Below, piece by piece: positions 41,593 to 50,654 of a stretch of 64,000 nucleotides of DNA. The position numbers and the translations under genes are program-made. The notes beneath the pieces were generated by a model. That model was given only the letters and a program-made list of their open reading frames with translations. It was not told where the DNA came from and made no database searches. The DNA lies in NCBI RefSeq assembly GCF_029028005.1, contig NZ_JAOTPO010000001.1, positions 1 through 64,000 on the forward strand, read 5' to 3'. Source of the stretch: Alkalihalobacterium chitinilyticum (lineage in GTDB: Bacteria > Bacillota > Bacilli > Bacillales > Bacillaceae_F). The number at the start of each line of letters is the position of its first letter. Positions within the stretch are counted from its first letter, which is position 1.

Positions 41593-44500
41593 TTACATTT
41601 TCCTACAATAATAATCAATCGTTTCAATTATGCATTTTTTCGTTATTGGCTTCGTTAAGTACCCATCACATCCAGATTGATAGCTCTTTTGCTTATCTTT
41701 GTTAAGAGCATGTGCGGTTAAGGCGACAATCGGAGTTCGTTTTTTATTATGTTTCGCTTCCCATTCTCTCATCAAACGGGTTGCTTCATACCCATCCATT
41801 ACTGGCATTTGTATATCCATAAATACAAAATCATATGAGGTTCTCTTAAATAACCGAACCGCTTCAAGACCATTTTCAGCAACATCTATAGTAATCCGTT
41901 CTTGTTTTAGAAATGCTTTCATTAAGACTTGGTTATCATAAGAGTCTTCCACAAGTAAAATTCGTCTTCCGGCAATCGAGATGTCTTTATCTTCATCTCT
42001 TTCTCTAAACTGTTTTTCTTTATCAAGTTTTTCTGAATGGCCTCTTTTTAACTGTAATGTAAAAGTGAACGTGCTACCCTTCCCTAGCTCACTCTTAACC
42101 TGTATCGTTCCACCCATTCTTTCAATGAAACTGCGAACGATCGTAAGTCCTAATCCTGTTCCGCCGAAGCGGCGGGTTGTCGAAATGTCCACTTGTGTAA
42201 ATTGATCGAATATCGTTGAAAGTTTATCTTTAGGAATCCCAATTCCAGTATCGATGACCTGACATTCAAGAATAAAAGTATTTTTTTCAATTAAATCTTT
42301 TGGCTTTAGTTTAATACAGACTTGACCATGTTCAGTAAACTTTATTGCATTTCCGATTAAGTTCGTGAAAATTTGTCTTAAACGCGCTTGGTCAGTTACT
42401 ACAACTGCAGGTAGGCTATGATCATAATTATAGCTTAATTGAATTCCTTTTTTATTCGCTTCAAAGGAGAACACTTGAATAACTTCATCAACCAAATTCT
42501 TTAAATCAAACTCTTCCTCCACAATGGAAACATGACCTGCTTCCACCTTTGATAAATCTAGAACATCATTAATGATACGAAGTAAATTAGCAGCTGAATT
42601 TTTAGTGATCGTTACATATTGGTGTTGTTCCATGTTCAGTTCTGTCTCTAATAATAGATCTGACATTCCAATAATAGCATTCATAGGTGTCCTAATTTCA
42701 TGACTTACCATAGCTAAAAAATCAGATTTCGCTTGTGAAGCAACAAGCGCTTGGTCTCTGAGACCTTTTAACTCTTCTTCAAACCACTTCCGTTCAGTAA
42801 TATCCATGGCTATGCCTAAGATCCGCTGACCATCGCTCGTTTGTAAAGGAAGCTTCACTTGGTAATACCACCTTAATTCCCCGGTGACTGGATGTCTGAT
42901 CGGCTGTTCTTGTACGTATACTGCTTTACCTGACTCTAATACTTCCGTTTCAATTATTCTTACGTCCTCAGCTTTTTCCGAAATGGAAAAGTCGGAGTAT
43001 GTCTTTCCAATGATTTCTTCAGCTGCAGTATTAAATAACTCTGATGTCGCTCGATTAACTAACAAATATTTTCCTGCCGAATCTTTCACAAAAATGGGAT
43101 GAGGGATTGTATCAATTATATTAGAAAGTAATTGATCTTTTTCTTTTACCTTTTGTTGAGCTTTTTTTACTTCACTAATATCTTGTCCAATTCCAAGTAA
43201 ACCGATCGTATGACCGTTATAATCTATTAATCGCGTAATATGAATTTCAACTGGAAATGTGGAGCCATTTTTTCTATAATAAATCACTTCTCGAATGTAC
43301 TCTTCCTCACAACCAAGTAAATCATTAATGAAATATTGAACCGCACCTTCTATATTTATATTATGTATTGTTATATACGGTTCTAAATCTTTTTTATCAT
43401 GAAAAAGAAATGGCGTTTCCTTTCCGATTACTTCCTGCGCTTTATAACCCAACTGATGTTCGGCTGCTTTATTAAAGGTTTGTATAATTCCTTCTTCATT
43501 TGTTGTAATAATTAAATTATTTGTACTATCTAGTATCGCTTGACGTACATGGTTTACTTTGCTTAACTCTTTAGTTATGTCATTAGCTAACATTTCTGCA
43601 TGCTGTCTCATATGGGCCAGCGACCTTAAAACAAAAAATACAAGAAGTGTTATAATAAGACCAGTAATTAAAATGATATTCGGTATTTCTTGCTGTAAGC
43701 CAGCAAAAAAATACGGTGAGCTTTCAAAATAGATCTTCCACTCTTGGTCTACAAAAGGAAACGAAACACTTTGAACAAAATCATAATTGGACGTAAAAAG
43801 CCTGTCTTGCGGTGCACTAACCCATTCGTATATTAACTGTTGCGGCTTTAATTCATTGATAGAAGAAACATTAGATTGTTCATATATTCTAAAATTAAGA
43901 TCTGAATTGATGTAACTAGATAAAGTGGCTTCAACAACTTCTTGCAAATATAACGCTATTAAAACATGACCATACCAGTTACTTTCGTGCTCTCCATTTA
44001 AACTACCAACAGTTTCATCCCAATAAGAATAAACCGGTGCATAAAGAATGTAGCCTGGACCGCTGTCTCCTTTGTCAGTAATAAGGGTAATTTTCGAAGT
44101 TGCCGTATATTCTCCAGTTTCTCTAGCCTTTTGCATCGCTAATCGCCGATTTTCCTCTGTAAAATGGTTAAAACCTACTCCTATTTCTATATGAGTTGAT
44201 GGCGAAACAAATTGATTAATTAAATATTCATCTTCGTTACTTTCAGGCCAAACCTCATACTTACCTTCATAGGGCAATTGCAATTCTTCTTTAAATTCTA
44301 GTAAAGCTTGCTGACCATGAACATACTTTGCGAATGATATGACATGAATGCCCGGGTAATTTTGAAAAGGTTGAAATTGTTCCTCGTATTTTTTCCATTT
44401 TATATAATCGATTGTTACGGGATCACTTGCTGTGAAAAAGCTTTGATAAGCATTTAAAACTTCAACATACGTTTTTACCGATTTATGAAGTTCATCAATG

Positions 44501-44658
44501 ATCTGTTCAGTGTCATGAGAAAACTTCTCTTCAGCCCTTTCATAAAGTATGTTATTCGCCATTCTTGAAAACAAAATGGTAACAACGATAAGACTGACTA
44601 TAATAATTAAAATCGTAAAGCGATGACTTAGAAGCTCTTTAATCTTAGTAATTTTCAT
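41593..44658 (-). CDS. Hybrid sensor histidine kinase (CHASE-PAS-PAS-HisKA-HATPase-REC)
   Basis: A membrane receptor kinase of about 1021 aa. After a transmembrane helix at 15-35 comes an extracellular CHASE domain (about 60-320; FQPFQNYPGIHVISFA, ITLITDKGDSGPGYILYAPVY) and a second helix. Two PAS domains follow, then HisKA with MVSHEIRTPMNAIIG (His653), the ATP-binding lobe (NLIGNAIKFTEHG, DTGIGIP, GGTGLGL) and a receiver with FMDIQMPVMDG (Asp948). The frame has two ATG codons; the second (44658) is six bases after AAGGAG and is preferred. A separate Hpt protein is encoded four genes upstream on the same strand, so a His-Asp-His relay is likely. The signal is unknown; CHASE domains bind small ligands. 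Confidence 0.92.
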   Translation of the reverse strand: MKITKIKELLSHRFTILIIIVSLIVVTILFSRMANNILYERAEEKFSHDTEQIIDELHKSVKTYVEVLNAYQSFFTASDPVTIDYIKWKKYEEQFQPFQNYPGIHVISFAKYVHGQQALLEFKEELQLPYEGKYEVWPESNEDEYLINQFVSPSTHIEIGVGFNHFTEENRRLAMQKARETGEYTATSKITLITDKGDSGPGYILYAPVYSYWDETVGSLNGEHESNWYGHVLIALYLQEVVEATLSSYINSDLNFRIYEQSNVSSINELKPQQLIYEWVSAPQDRLFTSNYDFVQSVSFPFVDQEWKIYFESSPYFFAGLQQEIPNIILITGLIITLLVFFVLRSLAHMRQHAEMLANDITKELSKVNHVRQAILDSTNNLIITTNEEGIIQTFNKAAEHQLGYKAQEVIGKETPFLFHDKKDLEPYITIHNINIEGAVQYFINDLLGCEEEYIREVIYYRKNGSTFPVEIHITRLIDYNGHTIGLLGIGQDISEVKKAQQKVKEKDQLLSNIIDTIPHPIFVKDSAGKYLLVNRATSELFNTAAEEIIGKTYSDFSISEKAEDVRIIETEVLESGKAVYVQEQPIRHPVTGELRWYYQVKLPLQTSDGQRILGIAMDITERKWFEEELKGLRDQALVASQAKSDFLAMVSHEIRTPMNAIIGMSDLLLETELNMEQHQYVTITKNSAANLLRIINDVLDLSKVEAGHVSIVEEEFDLKNLVDEVIQVFSFEANKKGIQLSYNYDHSLPAVVVTDQARLRQIFTNLIGNAIKFTEHGQVCIKLKPKDLIEKNTFILECQVIDTGIGIPKDKLSTIFDQFTQVDISTTRRFGGTGLGLTIVRSFIERMGGTIQVKSELGKGSTFTFTLQLKRGHSEKLDKEKQFRERDEDKDISIAGRRILLVEDSYDNQVLMKAFLKQERITIDVAENGLEAVRLFKRTSYDFVFMDIQMPVMDGYEATRLMREWEAKHNKKRTPIVALTAHALNKDKQKSYQSGCDGYLTKPITKKCIIETIDYYCRKM

Positions 44659-44694
44659 GGACATCTCCTTAGAACTCTATGACGTGCAAACTAG

Positions 44695-45690
44695 TTAAAC
44701 TTCTTCTAGTAAACATATATCAAAACACTCTACTCGGTTCCGTCCTGAGTTTTTTGCCTCGTATAAAGCTTTATCTGCCATATCTATTAGTGTTTCAATG
44801 GATTGAATACTTTCACACCCATGAAAAGAAGATACACCTAAACTTATTGTTACAACATTACTTACTGTTGAGCTTGCATGGGGAATTTGACTATTTTCAA
44901 TATTTCTTCTCATCGTTTCAGCAATGTGTATTGCCCCATCTAGATCTGTATCAGGTAAAACGACAGCAAATTCCTCTCCACCGTAACGAGCTACTAAATC
45001 CGTCGCTCGATTAACCGTACTTTGAAGAACCTTTGCTACTTTCTTTAAACACTCATCGCCTTCTAGATGTCCATACGTATCGTTATATAATTTAAACTTA
45101 TCGATATCTAAGAGGATGAGAGACAAATTTGACTTTTGGCGTCCCGCTCGTTTCCATTCCAATTCAATATAACTATTAAATCTTCGACGATTTGGAATAC
45201 CCGTCAGCCCGTCCAAAGAGGATAATTGTTCAAGTACTTCATTTAATTGATGTAATTTTTCATTAGCGATAACGAGTTCTGCTTCCCGTTGGATACGTTT
45301 ATCCATTTCATCCTTTAATCGAAGCACAGATGCAATTCGAGCATTTAATTCAATAGAGTGAAACGGCTTTGTAACATAATCGCTCGCTCCTGCAATAAAG
45401 GCTTGCTCAAGCACTTTGACGTTACTTAATCCTGTTACCATAATAATCGGGATGTCTTTTACAGCCTCAAGTTCTTTTATTTGATTACATACCTCAATTC
45501 CATCCATGCCAGGCATAATCACATCTAATAAAATTAAGTCGATTTCATTTCCTTGCTTTTTTAGAATATCAAACGTCTCGTCAGCAGACTGGGCCAGAAT
45601 AATATCCTTATACCCCGATTTATTCAATAACCTTTCTAGTAGATTACGACTGTCAATACAATCATCTACTACTAAAATCTTTCTCCTCAT
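44695..45690 (-). CDS. REC-GGDEF response regulator (PleD/WspR-like diguanylate cyclase)
   Basis: The receiver domain (1-125) has the phospho-acceptor Asp56 in ILLDVIMPGMDG, the TGLS switch and the Lys in VTKPF. A coiled linker leads to a GGDEF domain, with ARYGGEEF at 237-241 intact and a complete I-site RATD five residues ahead of it. The enzyme should thus be activated by phosphorylation and inhibited by its product. Length is 331 aa. ATG 45690 follows GAGGGGG. It lies 36 bp upstream of the hybrid kinase gene, which may phosphorylate it through Hpt (46481). Confidence 0.92.
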   Translation of the reverse strand: MRRKILVVDDCIDSRNLLERLLNKSGYKDIILAQSADETFDILKKQGNEIDLILLDVIMPGMDGIEVCNQIKELEAVKDIPIIMVTGLSNVKVLEQAFIAGASDYVTKPFHSIELNARIASVLRLKDEMDKRIQREAELVIANEKLHQLNEVLEQLSSLDGLTGIPNRRRFNSYIELEWKRAGRQKSNLSLILLDIDKFKLYNDTYGHLEGDECLKKVAKVLQSTVNRATDLVARYGGEEFAVVLPDTDLDGAIHIAETMRRNIENSQIPHASSTVSNVVTISLGVSSFHGCESIQSIETLIDMADKALYEAKNSGRNRVECFDICLLEEV

Positions 45691-45745
45691 AATAATCCCC
45701 CTCAGTTACTCTTTAAGAGCATTCAAAGCACTTACTTTTCTAATG

Positions 45746-45949
45746 TTACTTACGATGGATCCCTAATTTCTCTTCTCTCTTTTTCATTATTTTATCTACA
45801 TAATTAGTATCCAGATCTTCGTCCACCGGAATGGCTGGAATATCGATAATCTCTCTTTTGCAGTGAGGACAGATCCATTTTTCTTTATCATCGTATAAAT
45901 AAGAAATGGATATTTTTAAGCAGAAGCAACAAAGCTTTTTCTCGATCAT
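45746..45949 (-). CDS. Small zinc-ribbon protein of unknown function
   Basis: A 67-aa protein with two Cys pairs, CCFC near residues 7-10 and CPHC near residues 27-30, a classic treble/ribbon-type zinc site, then a Lys/Glu-rich helix (YVDKIMKKREEKLG). Such small proteins occur in two-component operons, but I do not know a named family for it. It may bind a partner in the relay. The start ATG at 45949 has AAAGGAGTAAAAG upstream. It sits 55 bp upstream of the REC-GGDEF gene in the same direction. Confidence 0.65.
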   Translation of the reverse strand: MIEKKLCCFCLKISISYLYDDKEKWICPHCKREIIDIPAIPVDEDLDTNYVDKIMKKREEKLGIHRK

Positions 45950-46059
45950 CTCTTTTACTCCTTTTTTGCGTGCTTAAAATACATTATTTTGAAAGCGTGG
46001 ATTTGCTCAGCTTATTTCACTTTCTTCAATACTAATCAAAATCCAACTCTTAACAGTAT

Positions 46060-46467
46060 TTATTTAATTACTAGAACAGGTTGAGTTGACAGGTGAACGA
46101 CACCATAACTCACACTTCCAAACGTGTACTCTCCTTCGGCCGTATGGCTGCGATTTCCGATCACAATTACATCAACATCCTCTTCATTAGCAATGTTGAC
46201 AATTTCTATGGAAGGTTTCCCCATCACCACTTTACCTTCAATAAAAACACCTGTTTCCTGAAACAGCTGCATACTTTGTTCAATTAATATTTCCCCTTGT
46301 CCTAATAACTTTTCTTTTACATTAGGGTAAATACTTTCCAGATCATTGGCATTCGGAACGACATGTACAAAATAAAGTTGAGTACAAATTTGAAGAATTT
46401 GCTTTGACAAGAAATCATAGGCTTGTTGGGAAAATTCTATACTATCGGTAGGAATTAATAACTTCAT
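46060..46467 (-). CDS. Universal stress protein (UspA family)
   Basis: A Rossmann-like alpha/beta protein of about 135 aa: MKLLIPTDSIEFSQQA at the start and DVIVIGNRSH...GSVSYGVVHLSTQPVLVI at the end. The usual ATP-binding pattern GxxGx9G(S/T) is present except that the second Gly is Ser. The frame is open to a TTG at 46488 that overlaps the Hpt stop; neither start has a good ribosome site, so translational coupling to Hpt is likely. I prefer ATG 46467, which gives the family N-terminus. It is the second gene of a signalling operon. Confidence 0.8.
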   Translation of the reverse strand: MKLLIPTDSIEFSQQAYDFLSKQILQICTQLYFVHVVPNANDLESIYPNVKEKLLGQGEILIEQSMQLFQETGVFIEGKVVMGKPSIEIVNIANEEDVDVIVIGNRSHTAEGEYTFGSVSYGVVHLSTQPVLVIK

Positions 46468-46480
46468 AGGACTGTACCAA

Positions 46481-46783
46481 TTATTCAAAACATATTTCTA
46501 TTTGATCTAAGTAATTAATCAAAGCGGTAATACCGCCTTCAATCTTCAGTTTATCTCCTTCTTTTGCTGCTTCTTCTAGCTGTTTTCCTAAATCTGTAAT
46601 AAATTCAAATCCATATCCTGAACCAAAGCCTTTCATACGATGCCCAATCATACGAACCTGCTCAAAATCCTCTTCTGATAAAGCGAATTTCATTGTTTCT
46701 ATATCTTTTTTTCTATTCTCCATAAATCCAGGAATTAGATCCTTTAAATCTTTATCAATTAATATCTGTATTGTTTTAGTCAT
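46481..46783 (-). CDS. Stand-alone Hpt (histidine phosphotransfer) protein
   Basis: A 100-aa helical protein with the Hpt signature MIGHRMKGFGSGYGF, in which His48 is the phospho-accepting residue and the GSG/GYG pattern supports the helix bundle. Hpt proteins shuttle phosphate between the receiver of a hybrid kinase and a response regulator. A free Hpt protein is uncommon in Bacillaceae, whose phosphorelays mostly use Spo0F/Spo0B. The ATG at 46783 follows GGGGGAG. It is first in the operon ending with the hybrid kinase and REC-GGDEF genes, which provides both partners. Confidence 0.9.
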   Translation of the reverse strand: MTKTIQILIDKDLKDLIPGFMENRKKDIETMKFALSEEDFEQVRMIGHRMKGFGSGYGFEFITDLGKQLEEAAKEGDKLKIEGGITALINYLDQIEICFE

Positions 46784-47001
46784 GTTTACTCCCCCAGAAC
46801 TTTTTTTCTTAGTAGAATTGCCATTCTATTCCTTTATTTAATTTTAAAATTTAACATAGGTGAATTCAATTAGGTTTTAAGATTAATTGTGTCTTTTTTA
46901 CTACATTCAGTAGTCTCTTCTTGATAATTCACATTACTATCAGTTCTTTGATACTACTTTAAAATCTCTCCCCTATCCATTCCGCGTTGATTACAATAAA
47001 A
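46784..47001. other. Intergenic stretch upstream of the Hpt operon
   Basis: AT-rich, no ORF or repeat. It should hold the promoter of the Hpt operon on the minus strand; none was clear enough to call. Confidence 0.35.
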
Positions 47002-47034
47002 AAATCAGATAGATTTCAATAATCTACCTGATTT
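47002..47034 (-). terminator. Terminator after the MerR-like gene
   Basis: AAATCAG-A-TAGATT pairs with AATCTA-C-CTGATTT (one mismatch) and is followed on the minus strand by TTTTTTTATT. Confidence 0.8.
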
Positions 47035-47083
47035 ATTCATATTAACTAATAACAGTGAATATATTTTACAGTATTTCAACATA

Positions 47084-47815
47084 TTAATAATGTGGTTTAA
47101 TTGTATCCTCTTTCTTGTCTTTAGTGAATTGACTTAACCACTTAGAGACCTTATTCTTAATGGTTTGTTCTTGTTTCGAAGCAGCTGTTTCTCTAAAATG
47201 TTGTACAAATTCTCGGAAATGTACTTCTCGTTCTTCTAATTTTTGATGGATAAACAGCTTTTCTTCATTTTCCTGTTCTATTTCTTGTCTCAACCTTTGC
47301 AGTTCATCCTTTGTTTGATCCGAAGTATCCAACAACATTTGTGAATACGATTGTACAAGCGATGTTGTTTTATTATGACCAAGATTAATTTCTTTTTTCA
47401 CTTCATTTTTAATTTCTTCTTTCGTCTCTTGAAGTACTTCATCTTTAAAAGAAAAAATTGAATTTGTTAATTTCTCAACACTTTCTACTGTTTCTTGTTG
47501 CATTGAAATCATCATCTCATACTGATTATAATCTTCACTCTCTTCTTTTTCATCTGACTCATCGTTGTATTCCACTTGGATATTCGTTTCAAGTATATAT
47601 TTTACATCCTCATCTTTTATATTTTTATCTTTCAATAATTTAATTTTCTTTAATGTATCAATTTCATAATCGGTATATAATCTAGCCCCCGTTTTCGTTC
47701 TTTGTACATATAACATACCTTCAAATGTCCGCTCCCATTTTCTCAAATTACCTACGGGAATTTTTAATAACCTCGATACTTCTTTCGTAGAATACTTTTG
47801 TATAACGTTCCCCAT
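47084..47815 (-). CDS. MerR-type HTH protein with coiled coil (RacA/DUF3967-like)
   Basis: An N-terminal MerR-like DNA-binding domain (YSTKEVSRLLKIPVGNLRKWERTF, then GARLYTDYEIDTLKKIKLLKDKNI) is followed by about 160 residues that are strongly charged, rich in Glu, Lys and Gln, and predicted coiled coil (EEIKNEVKKEINLG; QRLRQEIEQENEEKLFIHQK). The layout resembles RacA, which anchors the chromosome to the cell pole at sporulation, and DUF3967 plasmid-type proteins. No parS-like partner or ParA gene is adjacent. ATG 47815 follows GGAGAG. Length is 243 aa. Confidence 0.72.
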   Translation of the reverse strand: MGNVIQKYSTKEVSRLLKIPVGNLRKWERTFEGMLYVQRTKTGARLYTDYEIDTLKKIKLLKDKNIKDEDVKYILETNIQVEYNDESDEKEESEDYNQYEMMISMQQETVESVEKLTNSIFSFKDEVLQETKEEIKNEVKKEINLGHNKTTSLVQSYSQMLLDTSDQTKDELQRLRQEIEQENEEKLFIHQKLEEREVHFREFVQHFRETAASKQEQTIKNKVSKWLSQFTKDKKEDTIKPHY

Positions 47816-48110
47816 TCAAATTCTCTCCTTTCTATTTTTCCAGTCATAATGGCTCTTTGTATCACTATTAGATACACCTATATGTTTTTTCCTTCAAGGT
47901 GACAAAACTTCTAATAACATTCTATTTTTCTGCAATACTTTCAAAAATGAATACAAATACGCGATTACGCTCGGAATGTACATATCTTACTCGTAAGATG
48001 GACTACTTTTTTTGCTCCTGCTATCTAAATTCGTAGAGAAAGGTCATTTATTGGTGGGATTTATCTATGAAAATTCTTATTACCTAATAGCAAAATATTC
48101 AGTTTTCATA
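47816..48110. other. Intergenic region upstream of pepF, with a short palindrome
   Basis: A gap without an ORF. ATCTTAC-TC-GTAAGAT at 47984-47999 is a perfect 7-bp palindrome and could be a small hairpin or operator. Nothing else is visible. Confidence 0.4.
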
Positions 48111-48137
48111 TATAATAAATATAATTCGTATTACGAA
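48111..48137 (+). promoter_or_regulatory. pepF promoter -10 box and adjoining 13-bp palindrome
   Basis: TATAAT at 48111-48116 is a good -10 box; a matching -35 box is weak. TTCGTA-T-TACGAA (48125-48137) is a perfect palindrome at about the transcription start, where a bound repressor would block initiation. Confidence 0.4.
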
Positions 48138-48173
48138 ATAAAAACATTCATTCAATGAGAGGAGACGGTCTAT

Positions 48174-49976
48174 TTGTCTAAAATAATGACTCGTGGTGAA
48201 GTTCCTGAACATTTAAAGTGGGATTTAAAAGATTTATTTCAAACAAGTGATGCTTGGGAGAAAGAATTACAAGACGTACATTCAGATGTAAAAAAAGTCA
48301 CTCAATACAAAGGAACTCTTGCGGAAGGTTCAAAACAATTACTCAACTGCCTAACAGCTTTAGAGGATATTCAAAAGCGCTTAACGTATGTTGCAACATA
48401 TGCAAACTTACGTCTTTCTGAGGATGGTTCTAATTCAGAAAGCCAAGCTAACTCAGCTCGAGTTGCTTCAATGCTTTCAAATGTTGAAGCAGAACTTTCA
48501 TTTATAGAAACTGAAATTCTCGCACTTCCTGATGGAACAATTGAAAAATACATAGAAAATGAGCCTGCTCTTGAATCTTTTGAGAAAAACTTAAAAGAGC
48601 GATTAGAAAAAAAGCCACACACCCTGTCTCCTGAAACAGAGTTGGCTTTAGCATCACTTGGTGAAGTCTTAGCATCTCCTTACAAAACGTATCAATTAAG
48701 TAAATCTTCGGATATGGTCTTCTCTTCTTTTAAAGACGAGGACGGTAACGACATTCCGTTATCATTTGCTTCTTTTGAAGATCGTTATGAATTATCAGCT
48801 AATACGAACATCCGAAGAAATGCTTATCAATCATTTACTAATACGTTAAAGCAATACGAAAATACTTTTGCTTCCACCTATTCAACAGAAATTAAAAAGC
48901 AAGTAGCGCTTTCCCGTTTAAGAAATTATAATTCTGTAACGGAAATGCTCTTACAGCCTCAGCAAGTGACAGAAGAAATGTATAACAATCAGTTGGATAT
49001 TATTCAAGAAGAGTTAGCTCCACATATGCGTCGATTTGCAAAATTAAAACAACGAGTTCTTGGGCTGGATAAAATGATGTTCTGTGATTTAAAAGCACCT
49101 CTTGATCCGGACTTTAACCCGCCAACAACAATCGACGAAGCTTCTAAAGTAATTCAAGAAGCTTTACAAATTCTTGGACCTGAATACAGTCAAATTATGG
49201 AAAAAGGATTAAACGAAGGTTGGATTGATTACGCTGAAAATTATGGAAAGTCAACAGGTGCTTTTTGTGCAAGCCCTTATGGTGTTCATCCTTATATTTT
49301 AATTACGTGGACGGATACGATGCGCGGAGCATTTATTTTGGCACACGAACTCGGACATGCGGGACACTTCTATTTAGCTGGTGGAAATCAACGCTTAACA
49401 AACACTCGCCCATCGCTATATTTTATTGAAGCACCATCAACAATGAATGAATTAATTCTCGGTAAGCACTTGCTAGCTAGTACAGATGATAAACGAATGA
49501 AACGTTGGGTACTCCTTCAGTTCCTAGGTACGTATTACCATAATTTCGTTACACATTTATTAGAAGGTGAGCTGCAACGACGTATTTATCGTATCGCTGA
49601 ATCTGGACAACCGATCACAGCAAATACTTTAAGTAAAACGAAAGGTGAAATTCTTTCTAACTTCTGGGGAGATTCTGTAGAAATGGATGAAGGAGCAAGC
49701 CTCACTTGGATGCGTCAACCGCATTATTACATGGGACTTTACCCGTACACTTATTCTGCTGGTCTAACAGCTTCAACAGCTGTTGCACAATTGATTGAAG
49801 AAGAAGGACAACCTGCTATTGACCGCTGGATTGAAGTATTGAAGATGGGTGGTACGAAAAAACCACTAGATCTACTGAAGCACGCTGGAGTCGACATGTC
49901 CACTCCAGACCCGATTAGAAAGGCCGTTGCTTTTGTAGGCTCGCTGGTAGATGAACTAGAAAAGAGTTACGAGTAA
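48174..49976 (+). CDS. pepF: Oligoendopeptidase F (M3 family)
   Basis: A cytosolic zinc endopeptidase that cleaves short peptides. The zinc motif is H391-E-L-G-H395 within LAHELGHAGHFY, and the third ligand region is APSTMNELI. The N-terminal MSKIMTRGEVPEHLKWDLKDLF and the C-terminal catalytic lobe are typical of PepF; 600 aa is the usual length. Translation starts at TTG (48174), with GAGAGGAG eight bases upstream. A long terminator hairpin follows. It is a single-gene unit with a palindrome at its promoter. Confidence 0.93.
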   Translation: MSKIMTRGEVPEHLKWDLKDLFQTSDAWEKELQDVHSDVKKVTQYKGTLAEGSKQLLNCLTALEDIQKRLTYVATYANLRLSEDGSNSESQANSARVASMLSNVEAELSFIETEILALPDGTIEKYIENEPALESFEKNLKERLEKKPHTLSPETELALASLGEVLASPYKTYQLSKSSDMVFSSFKDEDGNDIPLSFASFEDRYELSANTNIRRNAYQSFTNTLKQYENTFASTYSTEIKKQVALSRLRNYNSVTEMLLQPQQVTEEMYNNQLDIIQEELAPHMRRFAKLKQRVLGLDKMMFCDLKAPLDPDFNPPTTIDEASKVIQEALQILGPEYSQIMEKGLNEGWIDYAENYGKSTGAFCASPYGVHPYILITWTDTMRGAFILAHELGHAGHFYLAGGNQRLTNTRPSLYFIEAPSTMNELILGKHLLASTDDKRMKRWVLLQFLGTYYHNFVTHLLEGELQRRIYRIAESGQPITANTLSKTKGEILSNFWGDSVEMDEGASLTWMRQPHYYMGLYPYTYSAGLTASTAVAQLIEEEGQPAIDRWIEVLKMGGTKKPLDLLKHAGVDMSTPDPIRKAVAFVGSLVDELEKSYE

Positions 49977-49996
49977 AAAATAATAACGGACGTTAT

Positions 49997-50086
49997 AGCT
50001 GACTTAAAATTCACCCTTCACCTTTATATACTCCAAGGCGTTTTTCGAGTATGGGTTGGGATTGAAAATTAAGTCGGCTTTTTTTA
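49997..50086 (+). terminator. Long terminator hairpin after pepF
   Basis: AGCTGACTTAA (49997-50007) pairs with TTAAGTCGGCT (50069-50079, one wobble), followed by seven or eight T. The 61-base interior can form further stems. Confidence 0.7.
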
Positions 50087-50190
50087 ATTAAAATATTCAT
50101 CAATAATTCAATAAAAAATTACATACATCAACCTCCAATTGCGAAACTTATCTTTGTAATTTACATTACTATTATTAGGAGGTTTTTATT

Positions 50191-50550
50191 ATGTATCAAC
50201 AATTTAATCAAATGAACTCGCAACAACCAGTTGGAAACCAAATTCAACAAACACTTGGACAAATGCAGCAGATGGAGCAACAAAACGCTACCGAATTAAG
50301 AAAAATCGCTAACCAAATTCAAGATTTAAGTCAGCACGAGTCTATGGCAACAAGACAAGTTCAGCAACTACAACAACTTTGCCAACAGTTAATCCAAGAG
50401 AATCAACGAATGCACCAAATGGTTCAACAACAATCTTCTCAACAAACATTTATGCCGTACCAAAGCCAAACACATTCACCTCAGCTTCAACAATCACAAT
50501 ATTCACCACAAAACCAGCAATCCCACTATTCATCTAATCAATATCAATAA
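50191..50550 (+). CDS. Gln-rich small protein of unknown function
   Basis: I do not recognise this gene. The 119-aa protein is about one third Gln, with a central predicted coiled coil (ELRKIANQIQDLSQ, VQQLQQLCQQLIQENQRMHQ) and a disordered Gln/Ser/Tyr tail. There is no signal peptide or membrane helix. An AGGAGG lies seven or eight bases before the ATG. The composition and the small size recall spore coat or inner-spore proteins of bacilli; this is only an analogy. A terminator follows. Confidence 0.65.
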   Translation: MYQQFNQMNSQQPVGNQIQQTLGQMQQMEQQNATELRKIANQIQDLSQHESMATRQVQQLQQLCQQLIQENQRMHQMVQQQSSQQTFMPYQSQTHSPQLQQSQYSPQNQQSHYSSNQYQ

Positions 50551-50562
50551 TACTTGCGCATT

Positions 50563-50595
50563 GGGGTGGTACATGAATATATGTATCATCCCTTT
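50563..50595 (+). terminator. Terminator after the Gln-rich gene
   Basis: GGGGTGGTACAT (50563-50574) pairs with ATGTATCATCCC (50581-50592), with two wobble pairs and a 6-base loop, then TTT. Confidence 0.7.
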
Positions 50596-50611
50596 AAAAC
50601 TTAAAGAAGGC

Positions 50612-50628
50612 AAGATGTCCGGCACCTT
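50612..50628. repeat. Degenerate REP-like palindrome
   Basis: AAGATGTCCGGCACCTT resembles one arm of the palindrome at 28624-28675 (core GGTGCC-N-GGCACC) with two wobble-type changes. It could also help end transcription of the gene at 50655. Confidence 0.35.
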
Positions 50629-50654
50629 CCCTTACACTTAAGACCATTATGTAT

